Assembly (NCBI RefSeq): GCF_029227915.1
Contig: NC_079886.1
Span: 6,572,001 to 6,636,000, forward strand
Reading direction: 5' to 3'
DNA length: 64,000 nucleotides
Source of the DNA: Hydractinia symbiolongicarpus
Taxonomy: Eukaryota > Cnidaria > Hydrozoa > Anthoathecata > Hydractiniidae
Every line of letters begins with the position of its first letter. The stretch's first letter is position 1. Of the stretch, positions 1 through 11,469 are shown piece after piece. The position numbers and the translations under genes are program-made. The notes beneath the pieces are model-generated. The model had not been told where the DNA came from. It saw nothing but the letters and a program-made list of their open reading frames with translations, and searched no databases.

Positions 1-389
1 TATAATTTCGTTTACTAACCCTCCGTCATAACCAGAGGTTTCAGTCTAACATCCACTATCACTGCTCGACATTAAAAGAATAAATTATACATTATGGTAG
101 TAAATGTTTAAAAAAATGTTGTTTCGGGTTGATTCCGGTTTCTCCGTGGCAAAATTTTAAGTTTTTTTTTCAAAACGCCAGAAGTCGTCCGACAGCCCCA
201 ATGGTTTTTGCAGCGTTTGCGGCGAGTCGGCACCCTCGTGAAAAGCTGCAAATCTTCTAAAAGAACCTTTAGATTCTGGCACTTTTTGTAGGCTTTGCTG
301 CCAAGTAAAGGGGTTCAAAGTCCAATTTGACATACCGCAATAGAAATTAGAGATGGTATTATATCTATCTCTCTTCTGAAATTATATAT
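1..389. other. Non-coding flank with a dispersed repeat
   Basis: No convincing exon is seen. About 277-340 matches, in inverted orientation, a stretch at about 47650-47723: both carry a short block with GCACTTTTT, then GGCTTTGCT, then GGGGTTCAAAGTCCAA. This marks a dispersed repeat family of unknown type. Confidence 0.4.
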
Positions 390-998
390 TAAGGGTCCGT
401 CGAAAATTTTTTTCAGGCCCCGTTAGCGGGATATCGCCGCTAAGATTCAGACCCCCTCCCCCCTCTTTTAGCGGATTTCCATCCGTGAAATACACACATT
501 CGGATAAATCTTGGAAGGCTCAGGGACGTGTTTTGTAGATAAAAGTTTTCGGAATTGATGAGAAGAGGAATTACCTAAAGTAATGATAGCCATACCTAAC
601 AGCCGCACCTTAGCTGTACCTTAGCCGTACTTAAGAAAATTCGTAATTAGCAGCTCTGTGTAAGACAACTTGCTTCTAAGCTTAAAATTAGTAGCTAATG
701 TATACCAAAGTTAAATTGTCTAACTTTTATTTCATCTTTTAGGTGAATATCTATGCCGATAAAAATGATGCAAAATGGAGCACTTCATCGTCGAGCCCCA
801 GTAACCCCCAGGGAATCCTCAATGATGAAATACTGATAATAATAATCTTACATGTATTATAATTTTTATAAAATGATTTTAATACAAATACAAAAGAGAC
901 TTTTAAAATTGAATGTATGAAAAACATTAGTAAAGTAAGATTGAACATTATTACGCTTCGGACAATATTAGGTTAGGTTCCTGTAATAGCTGTACAGC

Positions 999-1569
999 AG
1001 GCCATTTCGTAAGATTTTAGGCAGGCGTGCGGTAGATCACACGCCTCATACATTCTGCGCATGCGATGCGCGTGCTATCAAAAAGCAAAAACATTTTCTT
1101 TACCCCTGTACACCGCACAGGGGCTGCTGTTTTAGCGTAAGGAACAAACAAAGTGCAAAGTTCCAACAATGTACGGCAAGGAATTTTAACCCATATACGA
1201 AGAAGCAAATTCTTCAAAAGATAGCAGCCACACACTAGGTCGTTAGCGACCTATATCTGTCCTGCATAATACCCCTTGGTCGGCAAAAAGAAAGAACGAA
1301 AGCAAATGGTAGCAATTAAATTCACATTATCAACATTTGGTAAAGACTGCTCATGTGCGATCTATTGTGAGTTCAGTAAAAGAATGATCGTTTATTTTTA
1401 GAGTTCAGTAAAAGAATGATCGTTTATTTTTAAGGTTTATTTAATAAATTTTCTTTGTTATAAATACAATAATTTTTAATTACAGCAACGTTTTGCGCGT
1501 GCGATGAATCGCACGCCTAAACAAATCTGCACGTGTGCGTGCAATCGCACGCTTCTCACAAAATGACCT
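999..1569. mobile_element. Nested inverted-repeat element (MITE-like)
   Basis: The ends AGGCCATTTCGTAAG and CTCACAAAATGACCT are imperfect inverted repeats. Just inside each end lie paired GCGTGCG/CGCACGC palindromes (about 1023-1075 and 1496-1552). The element lies wholly inside the larger transposon, so it inserted later or is a structural part of it. No clear target duplication is visible. Confidence 0.45.
1369..1432. repeat. 32-bp tandem duplication
   Basis: Two adjacent, essentially identical 32-bp units start with GAGTTCAGTAAAAGAATG. They lie inside the nested element. Confidence 0.85.
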
Positions 1570-1601
1570 AAATTTAAATATGGTTGCCAAAATAAGCTAG
1601 C

Positions 1602-1912
1602 TAGCCGTACCTAACTTAATTTTGTTTTTATTGAACATTTGTAGCATTTGAAGATGTTTCTTATATGATAGGACCCAGCCTTACCTTAATATTGTCCAGC
1701 CGTACCTTATTTTAGGTAGCCGTACCTAACCTAATTTCGTTTTTATGGAATAATTTTAGCATTTAAAGATGTTTCTTATACGATAGGACCTAGCCGTACC
1801 TTAATATTGTCCAGCCGTACTTTATTTTGGCTAGCCGTACTTAACTTAATTTCGTTTTTATTGTACATATTTTAGCCTTTAAAGTTCTTTCTTATGTGAT
1901 AGGACCCAACTG
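1602..1912. repeat. 115-bp tandem repeat, about 2.7 copies
   Basis: Units start at 1602, 1717 and 1832, each opening with TAGCCGTAC and containing a TTCTTAT...GATAGGACC block. The unit carries the same AGCCGTACC motif that clusters near both ends of the surrounding transposon, so this is probably an internal amplification of subterminal motifs. Confidence 0.8.
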
Positions 1913-2822
1913 TAAAATATATGTTGTCTTATAATTTTCATATTTTTCCTCTCTTTTCCTAACCTATATATCCCCTTTATTTTACTTTACTTGATAAGTC
2001 GCATTGAAGATTACCGCTTGTACTAACCACCTTTTTATTGCCAGCCATACTTAAATTGTCGATTTGGGAATCACCTTCCCGCGCTCTCCCCTGTTTGGTT
2101 TCTATAAGAGCAAGATGTTTCGTTAACATTTTTCGTATTTTGCGGGTTCATTGGCGATTGAGAAACAGAAATTCAGTGACACAACAAATTTACCACTACG
2201 ATTAGCTCAGTTTTTTCCATTAAAATACATTACCTCACCTTAAAAAGAAAAGTGTAGTTACGTACGGCTAAGGTACGGCTTAGGCACGGCTGTTAGGTAC
2301 GGCTAGCTTTACCTAAGCGAGGAATTATGCTCACAAATTTTCAGGCCACAAATAAATTTTTAAAATTTCTCAATCCCTAGCGGATTTTTTTAAACTTTAG
2401 ACCCCCTCCCCCCTTAGCGGCGATATCCCACTAACAAGGCCGGAAAAATTTTTTCGAATGACCCTTAGCTAAATACACCAACATTTACAATCTAATGCTT
2501 TTGATTCTTTTGGCCACTGGGGATAAAATATATAGCTATTTTAGGCATTAAATTCTTAGAATATACAAAAAATCAGTCAACTAAATATAAAGACAATCAT
2601 CCAATAATAATTGAAGCAGAATATATTTTAATAATATAAAGTAGTAGCTACTGTATTGTGGTGTAGCTAGCTATGTACATAAATCTGAAATACCCAGGGC
2701 AGGGCAGGGTGTTTAAAATTTGGCTTTCTCAGTTATTGAGACAGTTGGAATTTTTGTGCAATGGAAATAAAGTATCTTTCCAAACAAAAATGTAGTGTGC
2801 AAATCAGGCAGAAGAAACTTAC

Positions 2823-3007
2823 TTCGAGTCTTTAGATATTACAGGTGCCAAACCAACACCTAATTTATTACAGCGCACAGCAACTAATTCAGGGGAGATT
2901 TCTCCATCTTTTTTTTCGTTAGGTTGCGCTAACTTTTTTTTTCTTGTTCGCTTCCCTCTTTTTTCGTTCAGTGACCTCGTGTTATGTTGTTCCAATACAG
3001 ACGCCAT
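2823..3007 (-). CDS. First coding exon of an unidentified gene
   Basis: An ATG at 3007 opens a 61-codon frame that runs into a perfect donor (GAA|GTAAGT; exon ends at 2823 in phase 2). The peptide is very basic near its start (GKRTRKKK, about residues 18-25) and ends with a segment containing ELVAVRCNKLGVGLAPV. I do not recognise the family. Later exons would lie to the left, past the transposon, and none was found in 1-390, so the gene probably continues outside the window. The basic stretch could be a nuclear or nucleolar localisation signal. Unlike most genes here, no splice acceptor sits just upstream of the ATG. The tRNA gene is 105 bp away, so the two may share a promoter region. Confidence 0.5.
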
Positions 3008-3111
3008 TTTAATATTTTGTAGAATATTTCTCTTTTTTACGGTTATCGATTAGTTGAAAAAAGAACTGTGAACCCATATATATATTGAAGTTATGTTCAC
3101 ATTCTAACAGC

Positions 3112-3183
3112 GGTTCTATGGTGTAATGGTTAGCACTCTGGACTCTGAATCCAGCGATCCGAGTTCAAATCTCGGTAGAACCT
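3112..3183 (+). tRNA. tRNA-Gln (CTG anticodon)
   Basis: A complete 72-nt cloverleaf is visible. The acceptor stem GGTTCTA pairs with TAGAACC and is followed by discriminator T. The D arm contains the A-box GTGTAATGGTTAG. The anticodon arm is CTGGA-CTCTGAA-TCCAG with anticodon CTG. The T arm contains the B-box GAGTTCAAATC. There is no intron and no CCA tail. A T-rich stretch 3' of the gene (CCTTTTCC and then T9) would serve as the RNA polymerase III terminator. Confidence 0.97.
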
Positions 3184-4337
3184 GCTCCTTTTCCATTTTT
3201 TTTTCATACATTCTTTTTTCCAAATAAAGACAACAACTACATTTGACCTTTCTGAATCTATGTTGACGACAGTTGAGCTGTGAATGTTTACAAAATTCCG
3301 TCTGCGCGGGAGTATCCCTGAAAGACAAAACAGAAGGACCACACGAGACTAGCCACAGGAGACCCAGCACAAATTTCTTATCGCCAGGAAATCGGAATAG
3401 TTTAGGTGGGAAGGTGAGAAACTAAATTTGATATCCTCGAAGAAAGCTAAGCTAACTAACAAGAGACAAGTTTCATATAAGTTTCCTTTAAAAAACTTTT
3501 GGCGAAAGTTGCTTTTAACTTTATTTGATTGTTGTGGTCTGTTGTTTATATTTTTTGCCTGTATGTTCACGCAATATCACAACATTATGTCAAGCCGTAA
3601 CTCATGTAGCGAGCGTTGGGTAAGCGAACTTGTACGCAACTTCGCCAAAGAAAGCTTCATCTGCTTGATCTCAAAGATTGGATTGAAATCATCTCAAATT
3701 TTTCGCTTACTTTTTTTAAGATTTCTTTGTTTACGACTAATTCTTTGACGCAAGGCCAAAAGCAATACAAAGTCATCTTCAACTGAATATTAGAAGATTT
3801 TTTCACTATCTTTTGACAAACCTTTTTAGCCATAGAATATTTTGTTCAAATAAAAAGAAGAGCAAAATTACAAATCCAGAATAAATCTTTTCTACATTAT
3901 GCACATTAACTAACAGTATAAAATGTTTTTCCAAAATATTGAATCATCCGGTCAACATTATTGCTTTAACCGGAACATGCTTTATGAATTTCATCGGAGT
4001 CGGATCAAATTCTGATGTTTCTGCGTTTTGGTTCAATCGTCATCAAACACAACGCCCGTTGCCATTTTTTTCCTGCAAACAAAAATAAATAAACCCTAAT
4101 ACCAATAAATTTCGGTAAAAATGCCCCCTTTTCCAGGGTTTTTTTAGAAGGTTAAACATTGCACAACGATTACTTAATAAAAGGATTTGCTATAATGCAT
4201 TGATTTTCGTTAGTTTCCTTACTGCTTGAAGGCCATTCCCCACACACTGGGCATCTTAGAAAACTAACCCTCTCAAATTGTTCTTTTCCAAACCAAACAA
4301 ACAACAAATAAACATCAAATATATATATTAAATGAGT
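3184..4337. other. Intergenic, no gene seen
   Basis: This is AT-rich sequence between the tRNA and the end of PAXX. Short open frames on both strands have no splice sites or protein features that I can support. The part next to 4337 should hold the PAXX 3' UTR, transcribed leftwards. Confidence 0.5.
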
Positions 4338-7300
4338 TTACTTTCTACTGCCAGGATTAATGAGACTGCTTCCCTTTTTTGGTCTCCGTTTCGCTTGTTG
4401 ACGATTTCTCTTCATATCTGGCTCTGCAATCGGAAAACAAAGAACACCATTTTACACTCGGTCCACACACAAAAAAACTTGAAAACTCTACACATTCTGT
4501 ACAAGCAACGGACTTATAAGCAAAAATAGTACAAATAAACTTTGCAGTAGATATCAGTTTCTTTCAGATTATTTAGTAGCTACTTCTCTGCTGATACTTG
4601 TACTGCAAATCATTATACCCACGACCGAAATTTTAATCTTCACTTCACTCTCAGAGATTTACTCAAAATATTTATTTGTGGCACGAAGTTGGTGAAATTA
4701 TTCCGAAAGAACTCTTTTATGCCTAAAAGTCTATTACAATTGTATTATTACAGTAGACGTCCGTTAATTCGAATGCCGCTTAATTTGAACTTTCCGTTAT
4801 TTCTAACAAATTGCCAAGTCCCTTAAGTTTGGTTTAACAAAGTATTTTGAGCTGTTTAATTCGAACTCTGCTAATTCGAACATTTCGCTAATTCAAACAA
4901 TTTTTTCCCAAGGCTGCATTATGGTCGTTAATTCGAAATTTTGTGTATCGATAGATAAAATCTTATGGGAAAATAAAAAAAAAAACGTTTTCATTTTTAT
5001 TCATTTTTATTACATCAATGGTGGCAAAATTTCTTTCAATGTATCAATTAAATTGGCATTTTCAATAATATAAAGTTTACAAGGAATTTAGAGGCCTTGC
5101 CCATTGCCAGGCAAGCAACGGTTAAAGATTTTTATAAAAAGTTGTAGTAAAGTTGTAATAAAGTTATATTAGCCTTTAAACGTTTATTAAAATTCTTGTT
5201 TTTTCTGAACTTCCGATAATCCGAACATTCGTCAGCAAATAATTAGTCCCTTGCGTGTTCAAATTAACAGACGTCTACTGTACATAAATGTTAAAAGTTG
5301 AAGCGCGCTTACCGAAAGGACTCAATCGTCCTGGAGAAGTGATGCCAGTAGCAATTCTCTCAGAATTTTTCAAATCACTGACTTGGTCTGTCAAATCTAT
5401 AAACAAAATGCACCTTAGAAAAAAGACCTGCCATCAGAAGAATTTTTTTGAAAAAAAAAAAAAACTACAAGTAAGTTATATAAGTCGCCTTTTATTTGTT
5501 CATTTAAGCTATCGACAGTTCCAGCTAGGTGAAAAAAGATGTATTGAAAAAGTTCTTTTCTTTGCGCAGCAGTTGTTGGGTGTAGCGTGAGTGTGAAAGA
5601 TAAGGAGCCTGAACCGAAACGCACGATGAAACTCTCTGATATGGGAGATATGCTGAAGTCACCAGTGGCAAAAGACGACCTGAACAGGAAAAATTATTAT
5701 TTAATTATTTTTATATCTACTAAATTCAAGGCGAAGTTGATAAAAAAATTCTGCAGATGTTGCTCAGGTTTGTTAAGCAGAGTTTACATTAACAGATTTT
5801 GTCTGACAGATTTATCTAATTCGACAAAAAATCCGATAGTGTTTACAGAAAAATTGAAAGCTTTTTTGTCATCAAATTTGTCGTTTGAAGAGAATTAACC
5901 AATGATGTAACAGTTTGTTTCATTAAATATTAATGATTTGAAAACTCGCATGATTTCGAAAGTACGAGAGAAAAAAAACATCTTCCAAAAAATCAAAATG
6001 CCAAAACCGAAATTTTTAGTGAAATTTTGAAAGGGGAAAAAGCTCTATGAAATGTAAAAAGTCCTTTGTACAAAAACAGGGATGAGAAAGCAAAGGCAAT
6101 TATCCGCATTTGCGATTAATTAGAAATGAGCCAACAATTTATCTAAAATCTTCTCTTTCGCTGTTTTCGTTGCTTTTCAGTATAACTGTTGCAGCAGCAG
6201 CACGACTTCTCGCGTGGTAGGAAACCGTGTTGAAAAGAAAAAGAAAAAATTTCGACATCTGATACAAATGTAAACGCAAGAATCTGATATGGATAATTAA
6301 TCAGAAAAATCTTCAGACAAAATCTGATAGTGTAAACACTGCTTTAGAAGTGATACATTCAACAAATCTTTAATACCTAATAATTGAGAAAAAACTTTCT
6401 TTTGATCCACAGTCTGCATCGGTGACCTGAAAATCAGACAGTAGCAACATAAATATAAAATAACACAATACAACCATAAAGGGGAATACCAAACGGGACG
6501 TTGGCGGGGAGGTGATGACCATCGAGAACAAAAACATCACATTGAACATTTAAATTGGCTGAAATTGAAGTTTCCTGCAAACACATTCATAATTTATTCC
6601 ATATAAACACTTGCCTTGCTTTAAAAATCAATTTTCCTGATAAAAAAGGCTTTAAAATTTTCTAACCAGCTAGCTAGTTATATTCTTCTAAATTTTACAT
6701 AGTAACACAAGTGCTTCACATTTTTATCGAGAAATTAGACAATTCTGACAATTCAACAAGGATTTGCCTAAATACTAAAAGAAAGAAAAATTCTATCAGA
6801 GGTGTGCGAAAATTAAGGGGAGCAATTTTGGGAGGAAATAGTTAAGGAAAGCAAAACTAAAGAGACGAGAATTAAATTAACTCGTTTTTAGTTTCAATAC
6901 AAATACATTTGATCCTATACATTATTTTGATCAGATTCAACCTCTACACATTACAAGCAAAGAATAAACCAAATTTTGCCAATTTTTTTGGATCTGCACT
7001 GCTGAAATCAGCAAAAAATCTAAAACATCCTATTTTTTCACTGCCCTTCAGTCTAAGTGGATTTCTCCACAGGCTTTATCGATTAGTACTGTTTCAATAC
7101 AAATGCCAATACCAATGCAGTTCTACATAAAAATGTGTCGAATAGACTACAATGCCTGCTAAACAAGTTATAGTAATATGCAGTGCATGAAGTTTATGTC
7201 AAAAGTTGCAGAATGGTGCTAAAAGTGAAAAAAAAAATTACCTACATATGTGTCTAAGCAGTCTTCTTCCAATTCTTTCACGCATATGTTGAAACCATCA

Positions 7301-7782
7301 GAAATGCTTGAAACAAAATGTAAACTCCAAATATAAACTGAAGAATAAAATGAGTGTAAAATAAGTTTATGTGAAGCACTTTTGTATTGAATTTATTTTT
7401 TAATCAATTTCTACATTGATAGGCAAATTATCGAACATCAGTTAAACTTCAACTTTGTTGGCAACCATCTCAGATGAAGTTCTAGAAATTCAATAAATGG
7501 TACTGAACTTGATGCTTTATGTTAATCTTGTATTATTTAAAGAAACAACCTTTTTTGTTAGCAGACATATTCTAATTTTATTGATTAGACAAAAGTCAGA
7601 TAACAATGTTTGTGTTGTGTTACTTATCTAAACAAAATAATACCATGCAAAAAATTACTCTACCATATGTTGACCACATCCTTTTGTGACGACACTTTGG
7701 TGAACAAGACATGTTTGATGTCATCTTGTACAATGTATCGGTGTAACGACTGTACTTGTTCTTTCTCAAAAATTGCAGTCAT
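4338..7782 (-). CDS. PAXX: PAXX, non-homologous end-joining factor
   Basis: PAXX is a nuclear XRCC4-superfamily scaffold that binds Ku through its C-terminus and stabilises end-joining complexes at DNA breaks. Six coding exons: 7782-7664, 7306-7246, 6426-6377, 5679-5489, 5396-5313 and 4423-4338; 196 residues (human 204). Exons 1-4 encode the beta-rich head, including SDGFNICV and the pattern SFIVRFGSGSLSFTLTL. Exons 4-5 encode a short coiled coil (DSLNEQI continuing to LTDQVSDL). The basic tail ends in SLINPG (residues 188-193), the Ku-binding motif known from vertebrate PAXX. Exon 4 is best closed at a GC donor (AAAAG|GCGAC) with a 92-nt intron: this alone gives correct phase and an unbroken coil. 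A TTTACTGCAG acceptor ends 18 nt before the ATG, and a two-codon ATGTAA lies between them. The head is divergent; the identification rests mainly on the tail motif and overall layout. Confidence 0.82.
4751..5280. mobile_element. Pogo/Tigger-like MITE in PAXX intron 5
   Basis: Terminal inverted repeats CAGTAGACGTC...GACGTCTACTG are flanked by a TA duplication at 4749-4750 and 5281-5282. Subterminal repeats of TAATTCGAA type (about 4765-4940) resemble those of pogo-like elements. The 530-bp body has no coding capacity. It lies between the last two PAXX coding exons and leaves their splice sites intact. Confidence 0.88.
5776..6343. mobile_element. PIF/Harbinger-like MITE in PAXX intron 3
   Basis: Imperfect terminal inverted repeats AGCAGAGTTTAC...GTAAACACTGCT extend inward through CAGATTTTGTCTGA on the left and its complement on the right, about 45 bp in all. 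A TTA trinucleotide flanks both ends (5773-5775 and 6344-6346), the target duplication typical of PIF/Harbinger (TWA). It is 568 bp long with no transposase frame. The right end is only 33 bp from PAXX exon 3. Confidence 0.85.
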
Positions 7783-7800
7783 CCTTTTACATCTTTTACT

Positions 7801-9002
7801 CTGCAGTAAATTGAAGAACACAACAAAAAATATCACACTAATATAACAATATAAAAAAATAAATATAACAGCCATTTTTTTTTTTTTTTAATTTTTCTAC
7901 TTCAAATTCGCTTGTTACAAAAAAAAGGTTTTTAAGGCTATATTACATTTGCAAGTAGATAGTTGACGAATGCGTTTCATACAACAAAATTGACTGGCTT
8001 TTAAATTTTTTACGAAATTTTTTGACTTTTGGTAGACTTTTTGATCCATTTTATAAAATCCATGACTTGATTGTACAGGTTTTTTAGATCGCAAAACACC
8101 CTGCAATAAATACAAAGATGTAATTTTAAAAAAAGTCAACCTTTTACCATCTAAAGATGCTAGTTATTTAAGATCATAAGTATTTTCTCACTAACATTGC
8201 CACCACAGTGCAATATCCATAGATTTCTTAAAGAATATTAAGTTGGATTTCCATCCAAGAAACAAAACAGATAGAAAAATAATACTTTTCTTCGTACTAT
8301 TCTTTTGTGTTTTTGTTGTTGTCAAATTTTAGAAATCACAATTTCTCAATCATTTTCTGTTTTTGAGTGGAAATTTAGAATTGCACTAAAATTTATTGGG
8401 TTTCAAAGAATATTGCAAGGCCAATCATAAGTAAAGATAAAAACAGGTAAAAATTCATTTACTCTTTTTTCACGGTTATTCCTAATAGAAAATATCACAA
8501 TGAAAAATAACAATCTAGCATTTATCCTGATTTTGTTCTTGTGTGTAGTAAAACCTGCTAAGAACTTTTTAGAAAGGGTTTTAACTGAGCATTGAGAATA
8601 TTTAACTTGCACAACAAAACGCAATACATAGCTCCTCTTATGCAGCACAAAAAGTTCCATGAAGAAAGAATCACAGTGAATTTGATGGGGGAACTTTTTG
8701 AGATTCGATGTGGTAAATTGCTTTGAAATAGCACTAAAGTGCTCATAACATAAAAAGGTTGCTCAATATTGTTTTGGATTTCGCAATGAAAACATGTAGG
8801 CCTACAATAACTATGACAATATGGCAATTACAAAAAAACAATAATAAATTATATAAATCAGAATATTACTTCTCCTTATTACAATACCTTATCCAAAAAT
8901 AAAAATTTGGTTATTTATAAAATTCCTTGTTGGAGAACACATACATATTATAACGATACTATACACATATAAAATTAAAGAAACGGTCTTTAAAATTTTT
9001 GA
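7801..9002. other. Intergenic between PAXX and NAA80-ACTMAP
   Basis: AT-rich sequence. It should hold the 3' UTR of the fusion gene and the 5' flank of PAXX. A minus-strand frame at about 7915-8110 begins at a plausible acceptor (TTATTGCAG) but matches nothing I recognise and has no partner exon. Confidence 0.45.
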
Positions 9003-10730
9003 CTAAAAATGAAAACATACAATTTTATTTCGTAAATGCTCTAAGTCCTCAGCCGAGAGAAAATATTTCGATCTGTTTTTATTTAATTGATGGTTCGATT
9101 CTAACATGTCTCTCAAGGTGCACACAAATGGTTTTGAAGACATAGCATGCATGCAAATAAGCATAATATTGCTATCATCCGAAATCTCAGGTAAACAAAC
9201 ACTATCTGAACGCATACTTTTCCCAATGTCTTTGACAGCAATTTTAACGCCATCAACAATATTCTTCATAACATAGCTTTTTTTATTAACGTTATCTGGT
9301 GTGCCTGGAAATATCACCCCAACAATTACGGCCCAGTGGGCTTGTTTAGCATTATAGCATCCTGGCGTGTGATCGTTTATGCTTTTGTCGTATGGCACAA
9401 GCATAGGAAAGCCATTACAAATATTTTTGCAAATTTCAGGAACCAATGTTTCATTGAATTCTCTTACAAATAAGTTAACATTGAAAGCCTTTTGAGCTAA
9501 GTAAATAAGGTTATAAGCACAAAACAGTTCCCCATCATAACTTATACCTAATTTTATTGCAAATTCAAGAACAGACAAGTCTTCCATTGACAGGTTTAAC
9601 TCAGGTTTGGAGTTTCTTGAAATACAACTACACACCTCAAGAGCCTGACTACTAGAACTGATGTTTATACTCTTTATCATATTAAGTGCTGATATTCCGC
9701 ATGATGGACCTATTTGTTGTTGCCATGGTAACCGAATCACCCAACCAATATAATTCTCACACGGTTCTACTTTTCCATCATAAAAAATATTACCAAGCTT
9801 TTCCGTTAGGATGTCAATAAAACAGTCCAGATTCATTGGTTCCGTCAATGGGTATTCTTGAATCAATCGCTTTCTTAACCAACTATTACATGTAGTTGGA
9901 TTACAAATGTTTAGTCTTTTCGCAAACACACCTTCTAGTGCAGACACTTGGGTAGATGTTAAGCGTTTTGAATTAGCAGACAAAGATGCAACTGGCTCGC
10001 ACTTCTTGTAACCAATATGTTCATAAAATTTAACCTACGAACATAAGAAAGTAACATTAATTACCGAACAATCTGGCAGGATTTGTTTTAACAACAAAAG
10101 CCCTTATTTCCGATTTTTGTAGTCAAATCCGATGCCAAAAGTTGTGTTCTTAAAAAAAAGGACTCTTGTAAACACAAAAAGAGAAGAGAAATGTTTTACG
10201 AGTGACTGATATATGAGTTGTAATAAAAACAAAATAATTCAACTTCTAACCTTATCATTTGTTGACAGATAGATATGCCCAAAGCCCCGTGATCGAGCAT
10301 AATTTTCAGCTTCTTCAGTCAATAACCTTCCCAAGCCAAGGCCACGATATCTATCCATAACAACAAGAGAATAACATGAACAACATTGGCCATCACTTCG
10401 ACCATCTACCTTCAATAGTTTAACATGAGCCACAACCAAATCATGCTCCTCAGATGGCTCCAACACAATTGTCTTTTCTGGATAGTCATTTTCTATACAA
10501 TTATTATCCACTTCAACAACAGATTTTATAACCAAAGCTAAGTGACAGGGAAGAGTATCTTTAGATTTCATTATCATACTTTCAATGTTTCGCTCCTTTT
10601 CTCCAGCGCTATGGTTCCACTCTTTTGCGATAATGTCAGCAGCTGGCTCGGCATATTTTGTTTCATGGTGAAGTAAGGCACAATGAATATATTGCCGGAC
10701 ATTTGATTTATTAATCAAAAATTTTGACAT
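9003..10730 (-). CDS. NAA80-ACTMAP fusion: actin N-terminal processing enzyme
   Basis: Two exons (10730-10251 and 10034-9003; donor AAG|GTTAG, acceptor CGTAG, 216-bp intron, phase 0) give 503 residues. Residues 1-175 form a GNAT N-acetyltransferase resembling NAA80: the acetyl-CoA loop RGLGLGR is at 129-135 and the closing FYEHIGY motif at 163-169, so the fold is completed by exon 2. From about residue 240 the protein resembles the cysteine protease ACTMAP (C19orf54 family): GPSCGISAL with predicted nucleophile Cys272, and AHWAVIVG with predicted catalytic His393. ACTMAP cleaves the acetylated first residue from actin; NAA80 then acetylates the exposed acidic N-terminus in the cytosol. The two domains share exon 2 without a stop, so the fusion does not depend on the intron model. 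A TTGTAG acceptor ends 3 nt before the ATG. Family assignments come from motifs, not from a search. Confidence 0.88.
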
Positions 10731-11469
10731 TATCTACAATGTAAACACACATCAAGAAACTCAGGCACAACACATTTTGTTTGTATAGAATATGACCTAC
10801 AAACCTACAGTGTATTTTAATTGTACATTTTTGCATGTTCTTGTATATAATAATAGGAGCTCTGTTTCCATAGTGATGCAGAAAGCTAAAAATATTTTTT
10901 AGGCAAACCAAGTAAAATCAGTAAACAAAAGAATAAAAATGAATATTTCTTTGTGCCTAGATATTAAATCCAAACGCTGTTAATTCTCCACTCCTCCATT
11001 TCTTTGAAAAAAACAGAGATTCTATAAATTATGTAGACAGTATAAACAAAATTTTATTCCTTTGCATACTAATTTTTACAAGTATTAATTTTCAAGCAAA
11101 TTTAGATTTTCCTGCAAACAACAAGGAAAAGTTGTACATTTTAAGGTTCGGAGAAAAACATAGATGCGTTTCTTTCATGTAAAGCATAAATTTATCCTGT
11201 TCATAGCAGTTGTTGTTGCAAATCAAATTGTTACTTAAAATGCATAATTGCCCCTGCAGGAAAATTAGTATATGCTGAAATGCATACAAATAAGGTATTT
11301 TTCAATTTAGTGACTCAATAACATTAAGACACTGTGTGTAAAAAAAAAAACAATTTTAATAATGGTATATATATATGGTTTAAACAAAGTTAATACATAT
11401 TATAAGAAGTTACAAAAGAAATATTTTTATGGACGATTGGTACTTCAAATTTGGAGTCTAAAACGCTTG
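10731..11469. other. Intergenic between fusion gene and GRPEL1
   Basis: About 740 bp of AT-rich sequence between two genes read in the same direction. No further exon is seen. It must contain the GRPEL1 3' UTR. Confidence 0.5.

Larger units (their letters stand above)
392..2465. mobile_element. Non-autonomous DNA transposon with long inverted repeats
   Basis: The left end (AGGGTCCGTCG...) and right end (...CGAATGACCCT) are inverted copies, and the similarity runs inward for roughly 240 bp. It includes the shared block GGGATATCGCCGCTAAG and a subterminal cluster of AGCCGTACCTTA-like motifs (about 600-640 and 2255-2315). A TA dinucleotide flanks both ends (390-391 and 2466-2467), which fits a TA target duplication as in Tc1/mariner-like elements. 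No transposase frame is present. The interior holds a nested inverted-repeat element and two tandem repeats. The superfamily is not certain because only two bases of duplication can be seen. Confidence 0.7.

Noticed and set aside
3428-3748. 106-codon plus-strand open frame after the tRNA
   Set aside because: No start context, splice sites or recognisable domain; composition looks like ordinary AT-rich DNA.
5587-5898. 103-codon plus-strand open frame
   Set aside because: Its first part is antisense to PAXX exon 4 and its second part lies in the Harbinger-like MITE.
7915-8110. Minus-strand frame after a good acceptor, possible terminal exon
   Set aside because: No matching upstream exon or known family; the acceptor alone is not enough.
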